In this document: positions 55,835-64,000 of the stretch, piece by piece
How the letters are laid out: the number at the start of each line of letters is the position of its first letter
How positions within the stretch are numbered: position 1 is the stretch's first letter
From: Engraulis encrasicolus
Taxonomy: Eukaryota; Chordata; Actinopteri; Clupeiformes; Engraulidae
NCBI RefSeq assembly: GCF_034702125.1
Contig: NC_085861.1
Coordinates: 2,647,296 to 2,711,295, forward strand
Direction: 5' to 3'
Length of the DNA stretch: 64,000 bases
Program-made: the position numbers and the translations under genes
The notes under the pieces: model-generated
What the model saw: the letters and a program-made list of their open reading frames with translations, nothing else
The model's database searches: none
Told to the model about the DNA's origin: nothing

Positions 55835-57465
55835 GGTAGCACTTTATTTTAGGGATACATCTATTAGCCCTAATACATACAATATTAATGCCTGTGTAAG
55901 TAACTTGTAAGGCATGTACTAAGCAAAATAAGACAGTTGTTAAGCATGTATTCACAAATGTCTTGTTCATGCCCAATTAGGGATTTATTACTAATATAAC
56001 CTTAGTAAGGACCAGTAAGCCTATATTTCTATTTATTAGTAAGTAGTAAGTGGCAGAATTCAATGTGTATAAGCTCCCGACACACTGTGTGAACAAACCC
56101 TGAACAGTGTGAAAACAGATGCGGAATAAGGGTCCCTATTCTAAAGTGATGCATTGGTCAGCCCAGATTGCTCAGGGCCTCCGCACTACCAAAGTCCCCC
56201 TCGTTACCTAGGGCCCCCACACCACCCAGGCCCGCGCTACCTAGCCCCCACAATCGACAAAGTGTAAGGGTATATTAAATAAATACTAACTATACAGCTG
56301 AGTCATTTAGTTCCCTCTAATTCATCTAGCTTCAGAACTTTGTGCGGATGGTAACAGGAGCCTTTATATAGCAAGGATTGAACGTACACTTCTCGATGGC
56401 GGTGGGTTGGTGAAATGTAATTTTTTTCATGTACCACTTAGTTTAACTTGTAAAAACCCCCAAAATAAATGCAGAACATTAGAATAATAGTTTTGAAGCA
56501 AAACTAATCTATTCTTTTGTGATAATTAAGTTAATGTTTGAGAACATTAGCTTCAAGAAGTGCAGTGCATGATGGGTACGCAATCTAGGCCAACAGACAA
56601 CCTACCCAGCTCTGAGCCTACGTTCTTAGCTCCTCCCCTCACTCGTGAAATTTAGATGCTATCCAAACAATTTGCCATGTACGTAACAACAGAAATATTA
56701 TCATTGCTGCATTGGCCATGCATTGCATTTCTGACTAAGGGCGTACCCATCATGCACTGCACTTCTTGGAGCTAAGTTTCTCAAACATTAACTTATTTAT
56801 CACAAAGGAATAGCTTAGTTTCGCTTCCAAACTATTACTCATCGTTATATTCTGCATTTATTGTAGGGTTTTTACAATTAAAACTAATTGGTGTATGAAA
56901 AAATGACATCTCACCACCCACCGTCATTGAGAAGTTTACGTCCAATCCTTGCTATATAAAGCTTCCAATTACCCTCTAATATGTTGAGAAGAACAAGTGA
57001 GGTCAATGTACCTGATGAGACTAATGCAGATTCAGCAACATTCTTACACTTTGCCTCCCGGGGGCGGAGTGTGGGTAGAGTGGGGTCCCTTGGTAGTGTG
57101 GGGGCCCTAGGTAGTGCGGGGGCCCTAAGCCATATGGGCTGAGCAATGCATCACTTTAGAATAGGGACCCTTATTCCACATCTGTTTTCACACTGTTCAG
57201 GGTTTGTTCACACAATGTACCAGGAGCTTATACACATTGTATTCTGGCCCTTACTGCTTACTCATAAATAGAAATCTAGGTCTACTAGGTCTTACTAAGG
57301 TTATATTGGTAATAAATCCCTAATTGGGCATAAACAAGACATTTGTGAATACATGCTTAACAACTGTCTTATTTTGCTTAGTACATGCCTTACAAGTTAC
57401 TTACACAGGCATTAATATTGTATGTATTAGTGCTAATAGATGTATCCCTAAAATAAAGTGTTACC
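55835..57465. mobile_element. 1.6-kb palindromic element, 8-bp duplication
   Basis: GGTAGCACTTTATTTTAGGG at 55835 and its inverse ending 57465, with GAGTTTTC perfectly duplicated at 55827-55834 and 57466-57473. Mirror segments can be followed from both ends to about 56585 and 56745, so each arm is about 700 bp with the centre near 56660. No protein is encoded. Confidence 0.88.
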
Positions 57466-57473
57466 GAGTTTTC

Positions 57474-58088
57474 TACTAATATATATTTTTTTGATTTTTT
57501 ATAATTTTTTGCCCTGAAAGGCTCGAAGCTAGAAATAATAAGACCTCTTTTGAGTAACGTTTCGATTATTTTGCGCCACTAGATTATTATATACTGGGTC
57601 ACAAAACTCAATTTATGAGTGGTCAAACCCATAAACATTATCGGGATGCTAGCGAGTACAGGTCGAAATCTTCTTCATTGCTGTAAAACTAGACACCTGA
57701 AAGATTTGACAATACAGCCTATCATTAAACACCTGCAATAGTGCTTACCAGGAATATTTTCTTGATGAGATTTGTGACTGGAATTTGCATTAGCAATGTA
57801 TTTAGCATTTGGGCTCCCTTTTGCATTCCATACATTTTCCCACATGAAAGACTTACCGGCGCTCGCCAACTAGTGGACACTCCGTAGGAACTGCAGTATG
57901 TATGCAAAGCTAACTGGCTACAATTGGAACCAATCAGTGTGAACCTTCTCCCTGTGTTCTAAATTCTCTGTCTCAACTTAGGAGGCCCCGATTTTGGGGG
58001 CAAAGTGGTCGAGGCCCTAAGCGCTCTGCTTACTCTGCTTATGCCTAGCGGGGGCCCTGTCCATTGATGCTGGATGCTGTGGGTGCAT
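57474..58088. other. No gene seen
   Basis: AT-rich DNA between the palindromic element and the split MITE. Short ORFs show no recognisable domain. Confidence 0.5.
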
Positions 58089-58341
58089 CCCAATATGTGA
58101 CCTTGCCTCCTCCACTTGTGCTTGTCTCCTCGTCCCGCTTCCTGGCCCCTCCTCCGTGGAGAAAACGATAAAGTTTCCCAGCTGTCAGCCTCGCCACAAC
58201 AACTTTTGAGGGACTGTTTTTCATTCACCATCCCAATTGCAAATGAGAAAAAGACTTTACAATTTAGCTGTTGCAAGATATTGAAATATAATGCGGTTGT
58301 CAGTGATGTCATCATGACGAGAAGCAAGTGGAGGAGGCAAG
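58089..58341. mobile_element. MITE copy 2, split by LTR retrotransposon
   Basis: CCAATATGTGACCTTGCCTC onward matches the MITE at 36219-36508. It breaks at GCAAG and resumes at 63094 (GCAAGGTCGCATATT) beyond the retrotransposon. Confidence 0.8.
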
Positions 58342-58505
58342 TGTGGTGTTAGTGCATTTATAGGACACAGGATGTTATACGCCTCCTGGTGGTTATGTGG
58401 GGGACACCCCGTTCTCAAGGCACTTGAATAAAGTCCAGCTAGAAGCGTACATCTAAACCATGTCTCTCCGTGTCTGTCCTTCGGTTAGAAGTAACTAACG
58501 TTACA
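58342..58505 (+). repeat. Left LTR
   Basis: It begins TGTGGTGTTAG and ends AACGTTACA. It contains AATAAA near 58432. It is very short for a Gypsy LTR. Confidence 0.95.
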
Positions 58506-58683
58506 TGGTGTCAGAATTGGCTTCAGTCTCTCGCTCCAGGTATGCATGAGATTTACTTTGCCGATGTGACTGAAGAGGACTCGCGTTTTTAGTCAGTTTA
58601 AAAAAGTAAAAGTTTAGTTATAGCTATCCTTGCTAGCGTGACTGCTGACTAGCCAAGGGACGTTTGAGCGCGAGTGGACAAAA

Positions 58684-61600
58684 ATGGAGAGATTCCAGAT
58701 TCCACCGCCACCGAAGTTTGACTTCACGCGGCCAGAAGAGTGGTCCAAATGGATTAAAAGGTTTGAGAGATTCCGGATTGCATCAGGACTAGAACTCCAG
58801 GCAGAAGAAAACCAGGTGAACACTTTAATCTATACCATGGGGGACGAGGCGGAGGATATCATAACTTCACTTCAGCTGACTGAAGAAGAAGCTAGCCAGT
58901 ACAACACAGTAAAGAATAAGCTCGATGCGCATTTCGTAGTGAGGAGAAATGTTATTTTTGAACGGGCCAAATTCAACCAGAGACAACAGGAGCAGGGAGA
59001 AACTGTTGACAGTTTTATTACTTCACTCCACTGCCTGTCCGAGCACTGTGGCTATGGGCTCCTCCATGATGAAATGGTCCGAGACAGACTTGTTGTTGGC
59101 TTACGAGATAAAAAGCTGTCGGAACAGCTCCAACTTGACTCAGCGCTGACGCTGGAGAAAGCAGTGACACGAGCTCGTCAGAGCGAACAAGTAAAAAACC
59201 AGCAGGATCTGTTGAAGAGCAACTTCAAGTCAGCTGCCACGGACGTGGACAGCATTCAAATGAAATTCCAACCTGCCACGGGTAGAGGTCGGCAGCAGAA
59301 AAAAACAAATGACAGAAGTGGTTATCACACACAGCTAGGCAGCCAGAGACGGTGCATGTGGTGCGGCAGAACCCCAGCACACAGTAAACACCAGTGCCCA
59401 GCTAGAGATGTAGCATGTAATGTGTGTCAGAAAAAAGGCCATTACGGTAAAGTGTGCAGATCGGGGGCCGTCAATGAAGTTAGCACAACAGGCTCAGATG
59501 AGGAGGAGGTTGCTTTCCTAGGCACTGTCAGTTCAGATGGTGAGCCCTGGCTTATCACGCTCAAAGTGAATGAGGACACAGCTGTCTTTAAAATAGACAC
59601 AGGGGCTGATGTTACCGTGTTATCAGAAGAAATCTTCCATAAGGGGCAATTTCCACAGCTTGAAAGTACAAAAAAAGTGCTGCAGGGGCCAGGCCGGACA
59701 CCCATCACAGTGAGAGGGAAGTTCAGTGCGTCCATAGGAACTGAGAATAAAAGCACCACACAGGAAGTGTATGTAGTCCCAGATCTGAAGTGTAACCTGT
59801 TGGGGCGTCCAGCTATCCAAGCACTTGGGTTAGTAGCCAGAGTAGACGCAGTGGCACTGGACTCCAGAGAGAGAGTCAAAGAGCAGTTCCCCAAGCTCTT
59901 TAAAGGGCTAGGCAAGATGGAGGGGGACTATAAGATTGAGCTTAGAGCGGATGCCAAGCCATTCTCCATATCGACCCCACGACGAGTCCCGCTGCCACTC
60001 ATGTCTCAAGTAAAAAAAGAGCTGTCACGCATGGAGGAGATAGGCGTAATCTCAAGAGTGGAACAGCCCACAGACTGGTGCGCCGGAATGGTCCCAGTGC
60101 CAAAACCAGGCAAGAATGAGGTGCGCATTTGCGTAGATCTGACAAAATTGAACGAATCAGTCAAGCGAGAGAGGCATATGCTCCCCTCAGTGGAGCACAC
60201 ACTTGGACAGCTAGAGGGTGCTAAAGTGTTCTCTAAAATAGATGCAAACTCAGGCTTTTGGCAAATACCCCTAGCCAAGGAATCTGCCCTCCTCACAACA
60301 TTCCTCACTCCCTTCGGTAGGTTTTGCTTTAACCGCCTCTGCTTCGGCATATCCTCAGCGCCTGAGCACTATCAGAAGAGAATGTCTAGGCTACTGGAGG
60401 GACTCGACGGCGTCTTGTGCCAGATGGACGACGTGCTCGTCTTTGGAGACACGCAGGCCCAGCACGACACACGGCTGTCCACAGTGCTGGAGAGACTGCA
60501 AGAGGCAGGGGTCACGCTGAGGAGCGACAAATGTGAATTCTCAAAAAGACATGTAAAGTTTCTTGGACAGATAATAGACGCAGCCGGGGTGCGGGCGGAT
60601 CCAGACAAAGTACGAGCAGTGACGGACATGGAAGAGCCTGAGGATGTGAGTGGAGTGAGAAGGTTCCTTGGAATGGTGAACCACCTCGGAAAATACTTAC
60701 CAAATCTTGCCGAAAAGACACAGCCACTCAGAGACCTGCTGAAGAAACAAAACACATTTCAGTGGGGACACCAACAACAGAGAGCATTTAACATCATTAA
60801 AAAGGAACTGAGCTCACCACCAGGACTAGCCCTCTACAACTCAAAAGCAGAGACCGTTGTCTCAGCCGACGCGTCCTCATTCGGACTGGGCGCGGTGCTA
60901 CTGCAGAGACAGGAGGAGGGCTACCTCAAGCCAGTGGCGTACAGCTCCAGGGCGCTCACAGAGACTGAAAAAAGATATGCCCAGATCGAGAAAGAGGCTT
61001 TGGCAATCACATGGGCATGCGAGCGGTTTTCAGATTACCTGGTGGGCATCAGGTTTCATGTGGAAACAGACCATAAGCCTCTAGTCCCGCTACTAGGCTC
61101 CAAAAGCCTGGATGAGCTCCCACCACGTATTCAGAGACTCAGAATGAGACTGATGGCCTTCTGCTACTCCATCTCGCATGTGGCGGGCAAGAAGCTGGCC
61201 ACAGCAGATGTGCTGTCAAGAGCGCCCTTGAGAGAGAGTGGGCGACCGACACAGGAGGAGGAAATCAAGCTGTATGTCAGCATGGTCATGTCAACCCTCC
61301 CAGCTACGGAGAAGAGGCTGGAGGAAATACGCAAATGCCAAGATGGAGATGAAATACTGAGCCAAGTGAAAAGGTACTGTAGTGTGGGCTGGCCAGACAA
61401 ATCTGAAATAGACAGGGCTTACCTACCATATGCACAGGTGGAAGAGGAACTAACAGTGGAGGAAGGCCTACTACTAAAAGGGTGTAGGTTAGTTATCCCC
61501 AAGTCACTACACACAGATATCATCCAAAAACTGCACGCAGGACACCAGGGCATAGTAAAGTGCCGGGAAAGAGCCAAGCAATCTGTCTGGTGGCCCGGGC

Positions 61601-62637
61601 TGAGTACTCAGCTTCAGAAAGTTGTGGAGGGCTGTGACACATGTACCAAAAAAAGAGACAATCCCAGAGAGCCGCTGCTCACTTCAGATTTCCCAGACAG
61701 ACCATGGGCAAAGGTGGGGGCCGACTTATTTCAGTGGGAAGATAATCAGTACTTGCTAGTTGTTGATTACTTTTCTCGTTTCATAGAAGTGGCTAAACTC
61801 ACATCTACCACCTCATTAGCAGTAGTGGAACACTGCAAGTCTATTTTTGCCAGGCACGGCATACCCTCCGAGCTCTTGAGTGATAACGGGCCCCAATTTT
61901 CGTCTGAACGTTTTTCAGAGTTTGCAGCACAGTGGGGATTCACACACACGACATCCAGCCCCAGATATGCCCAGAGCAATGGAGAGGCAGAAAGGGCTGT
62001 GCGGACCGTTAAAGGGCTCCTCCAGAAAGAAGAAGACCCTTATTTGGCCCTTCTGGCTTACAGGGCCACCCCACTCGCCAACGGGCATAGCCCAGCTCAG
62101 CTGTCAATGGGCCGACAGCTCAGGACAACGCTCCCAGTCACCCTGTCATCCCTGAACCCAGGGTGGACTGACATAGCCAAACTCAAAGAGGAAGAACAAA
62201 GGATGCGACAGAGGTCAAGGGTCAACTTCAACAAAAGACACAGAGCTCAACAACTCAGCACACTCACACCAGGCAAGCACGTGTGGATAAAAGACACAAA
62301 GGAGAAGGGGACAGTGATCAGCCAGGCAGATACTCCAAGGTCATATGTCATTGACTCTCCCAGGGGTACCCTACGCCGCAACCGCCATCACCTCGTCTCT
62401 ACGCCAGTGCCGCCAGCAGAGCAGACCATCTCAACAGAGCCAGACCTACCTGCTGATCAGCCAGTGAGTCCTGCGCTAGCTGAGCAGACTCCAGTTCGGC
62501 CAGAGAGTCCAGCACAGGCAGAACCGGGCCCAGCTGAACCGGGCCCAGCTCAGCCGGGCAGTCCCGTGACCCGGGCACGCTACCCTGCGAGAGAGAGACA
62601 ACCGCCAGGATATCTGAAAGACTTTGTACCTAAATAG
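58684..62637 (+). CDS. Gag-Pol polyprotein, Ty3/Gypsy
   Basis: A 1317-aa single ORF. A capsid-like Gag is followed by two zinc knuckles (CMWCGRTPAHSKHQC and CNVCQKKGHYGKVC, near residues 224-260). Then come an aspartic protease (FKIDTGADVTVLS, about 300), a reverse transcriptase (FNRLCFGISSAPE; active site QMDDVLVFG near 578-586, with methionine where most Gypsy enzymes have YxDD-type residues) and RNase H (SADASSFGLGAVLLQ, about 729). Last is an integrase with an HHCC finger (HAGHQG ... CDTC, about 952-985) and a DDE core (GADLFQW, SDNGPQF about 1066, NGEAERAV about 1099). The C-terminus is Pro/Glu-rich. The protease-RT-RH-IN order defines Ty3/Gypsy; Gag and Pol are fused without frameshift. 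It resembles the animal K02A2.6-like/Mag group. Likely still coding-competent. Confidence 0.97.
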   Translation: MERFQIPPPPKFDFTRPEEWSKWIKRFERFRIASGLELQAEENQVNTLIYTMGDEAEDIITSLQLTEEEASQYNTVKNKLDAHFVVRRNVIFERAKFNQRQQEQGETVDSFITSLHCLSEHCGYGLLHDEMVRDRLVVGLRDKKLSEQLQLDSALTLEKAVTRARQSEQVKNQQDLLKSNFKSAATDVDSIQMKFQPATGRGRQQKKTNDRSGYHTQLGSQRRCMWCGRTPAHSKHQCPARDVACNVCQKKGHYGKVCRSGAVNEVSTTGSDEEEVAFLGTVSSDGEPWLITLKVNEDTAVFKIDTGADVTVLSEEIFHKGQFPQLESTKKVLQGPGRTPITVRGKFSASIGTENKSTTQEVYVVPDLKCNLLGRPAIQALGLVARVDAVALDSRERVKEQFPKLFKGLGKMEGDYKIELRADAKPFSISTPRRVPLPLMSQVKKELSRMEEIGVISRVEQPTDWCAGMVPVPKPGKNEVRICVDLTKLNESVKRERHMLPSVEHTLGQLEGAKVFSKIDANSGFWQIPLAKESALLTTFLTPFGRFCFNRLCFGISSAPEHYQKRMSRLLEGLDGVLCQMDDVLVFGDTQAQHDTRLSTVLERLQEAGVTLRSDKCEFSKRHVKFLGQIIDAAGVRADPDKVRAVTDMEEPEDVSGVRRFLGMVNHLGKYLPNLAEKTQPLRDLLKKQNTFQWGHQQQRAFNIIKKELSSPPGLALYNSKAETVVSADASSFGLGAVLLQRQEEGYLKPVAYSSRALTETEKRYAQIEKEALAITWACERFSDYLVGIRFHVETDHKPLVPLLGSKSLDELPPRIQRLRMRLMAFCYSISHVAGKKLATADVLSRAPLRESGRPTQEEEIKLYVSMVMSTLPATEKRLEEIRKCQDGDEILSQVKRYCSVGWPDKSEIDRAYLPYAQVEEELTVEEGLLLKGCRLVIPKSLHTDIIQKLHAGHQGIVKCRERAKQSVWWPGLSTQLQKVVEGCDTCTKKRDNPREPLLTSDFPDRPWAKVGADLFQWEDNQYLLVVDYFSRFIEVAKLTSTTSLAVVEHCKSIFARHGIPSELLSDNGPQFSSERFSEFAAQWGFTHTTSSPRYAQSNGEAERAVRTVKGLLQKEEDPYLALLAYRATPLANGHSPAQLSMGRQLRTTLPVTLSSLNPGWTDIAKLKEEEQRMRQRSRVNFNKRHRAQQLSTLTPGKHVWIKDTKEKGTVISQADTPRSYVIDSPRGTLRRNRHHLVSTPVPPAEQTISTEPDLPADQPVSPALAEQTPVRPESPAQAEPGPAEPGPAQPGSPVTRARYPARERQPPGYLKDFVPK

Positions 62638-62929
62638 GACTGAGTGATTTCAACGGGGCAGAATAATTCCCCACACTCAGTAGGAGGATTGGGTAGTCCA
62701 CCCCACCTCCTTAGTTTCATTTATCAGTGAATGTTGTACCAATCAGGTTTATGTGTTTATTTTCAGGGTTTGTTGTTCTGTTAGCTCAGGGTTATTTTAG
62801 TATTCGGTTATCCCTGTGAGGTTATGAACTAAAAATGAAGTGTTAACTTTTGTTATAGTCTGCTACAGTACAGTGGCGTTAATGAACCCTTTTGTCAGAT
62901 ATAAGATGTACTGATCTTAGAAAGGGGGA

Positions 62930-63093
62930 TGTGGTGTTAGTGCATTTATAGGACACAGGATGTTATACGCCTCCTGGTGGTTATGTGGGGGACACCCCGT
63001 TCTCAAGGCACTTGAATAAAGTCCAGCTAGAAGCGTACATCTAAACCATGTCTCTCCGTGTCTGTCCTTCGGTTAGAAGTAACTAACGTTACA
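62930..63093 (+). repeat. Right LTR
   Basis: Identical by eye to the left LTR over 164 bp. Confidence 0.95.
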
Positions 63094-63119
63094 GCAAGGT
63101 CGCATATTAAAACGCACAC

Positions 63120-63525
63120 TGTGTATACGCTGCACTGAGCTAAGTGACTGGTGCAGCAGAAGCAGCATTCAGGCTCATGAGATTTGAGATTTAAAATATA
63201 TATATATATGAAAATAAATGTGGGTGTGTTAGAGCTGAAGGAACACATCTTTATGCAAGAGGAGGGTCTTCGCTTCTAAATACAACTTACGTGTATTTCA
63301 ACTTCGGAGGCTGATATATTTAGGCACCTTAGGGCTTAGGCATTTAGCAGGTGCCTTATACATGGGTTCTAAACTTTGTTTATAACCTTACTGCGCGAAC
63401 CTAGCCGCGCACAACTCAACCTCTGATTGTTGGAAACTGCTGTCGGTCAAACAATTAGATCACGTGGTTGGCTGCCAGTGTCTTGCCCCTCCTCATAACA
63501 TTGTGTTGATAAACACTAAGAACGC
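63120..63525. other. No gene seen
   Basis: Mixed-composition DNA with an (AT)n stretch near 63198. No exon recognised. Confidence 0.5.
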
Positions 63526-63579
63526 ATGTATAGGGTTTTCACACCTGGTCCCTTTCAGCCATGTAGCCTAAGTGAACTC

Positions 63580-63653
63580 AGCACTGTGACTCAGCATTTT
63601 CTCTGCATATGTGAACTCAGCATTGTGACTCAGCATTTTCTCTGCATATGTGA
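63580..63653 (+). repeat. Direct repeat, two units
   Basis: A unit of about 38 bp, TGAACTCAGCAYTGTGACTC followed by AGCATTTTCTCTGCATATG, occurs twice in tandem. Confidence 0.85.
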
Positions 63654-63680
63654 ATGCTTCAACATGTACCCAGACCCAGA

Positions 63681-63729
63681 AGTGAACCGTACTGAGACCT
63701 TAATTGACGTGGTCTCAGTACGGTTCACT
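63681..63729. repeat. Perfect hairpin, 19-bp arms
   Basis: AGTGAACCGTACTGAGACC at 63681-63699 is followed by an 11-base loop and its exact inverse at 63711-63729. It probably belongs to an interspersed repeat. Confidence 0.9.
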
Positions 63730-64000
63730 TATGAGCTCTGACAAGTGTTGAATTTGAGTGGTATATCCTGCTGCATTTTGCAGCTGACCAACAACTGATT
63801 GACCATACTGTTAAGTTTTAGAATGAAACTTTTGCCAGTCCTGTGTTCCAATCAATTGGGCCAGGAATGTGCATGTTTAGCTTCTGATATCTTGAGCTCA
63901 GAGCTGGCGACTCTGCCATTGACGGTCACCCAGAACACTTTGTTCTTGATACCAGAAGTATCCTAGGCGGTGTGTTATCCTTAGCGATAAATGTTTTTAT

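Larger units (their letters stand above)
58342..63093 (+). mobile_element. Complete Ty3/Gypsy LTR retrotransposon
   Basis: A 4752-bp element with two 164-bp LTRs that look identical, a perfect 5-bp duplication GCAAG (58337-58341, 63094-63098), a primer-binding region starting TGGTGTCAGAATTGG right after the left LTR, and a purine tract AAAGGGGGA before the right LTR. One continuous Gag-Pol ORF lies between. Identical LTRs point to a very recent insertion. No env-like ORF. Confidence 0.97.

Noticed and set aside
58342..63093. Endogenous retrovirus
   Set aside because: No envelope ORF, and the domain order and size fit a Ty3/Gypsy retrotransposon.

Overview
The window is nuclear DNA of a teleost fish. 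The evidence is an NLR gene with the fish-specific FISNA-NACHT exon and 174-bp LRR exons, an NXPE-family gene, very long CA/GT and CT microsatellites, tRNA-derived SINEs, and Tc1, hAT, Kolobok and Ty3-type elements. A clupeiform (herring-like) fish is a guess only. Genes have introns, so exon limits below were read by hand from splice signals and reading phase.

1-18 kb, plus strand: a fish NLR (NLRC3-like) gene. Two short, near-identical phase-2 N-terminal exons (408, 3245) are followed by a 1.8-kb FISNA-NACHT exon (8104-9900), three 174-bp LRR exons and a tiny terminal exon (17968). The introns hold a Tc1-derived foldback element, an apparently intact 1.36-kb Tc1/mariner transposon with DD37E spacing, and an hAT element nested inside another hAT element.

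18.5-30.4 kb: two TTAA-flanked Kolobok-type elements lie tail to tail, separated by 34 bp. Element A (18471-26188) carries a nearly complete multi-exon THAP/Kolobok transposase gene. Convergent to it is a complete four-exon gene for a 246-aa protein resembling the zinc-binding C-terminal 'ballast' region of the P2X7 receptor. Element B (26231-30393) is an inverted relative. It keeps the same ends and a broken first exon of the P2X7-like gene, and it has been invaded by a second THAP transposon with a DDE_Tnp_4-type transposase, which itself carries a SINE.

31.5-55.2 kb, minus strand: a seven-exon NXPE-like gene (neurexophilin/PC-esterase) spread over more than 21 kb. Splice phases agree across all exons found, but an hAT-type MITE with a perfect 8-bp target duplication sits inside the third exon, so this allele is broken or depends on new splicing. 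The start of that exon has been copied at least twice into the upstream intron, and those copies are cut by further MITEs. The introns also hold a LINE 3' end, a 30-bp minisatellite grown from an hAT terminus, a TTAA-flanked THAP element and many MITEs.

55.8-63.1 kb: a 1.6-kb palindromic element with an 8-bp duplication, then a complete Ty3/Gypsy LTR retrotransposon (two identical 164-bp LTRs, one 1317-aa Gag-Pol ORF, 5-bp duplication) inserted in a MITE. A perfect 19-bp-arm hairpin lies near the right edge.
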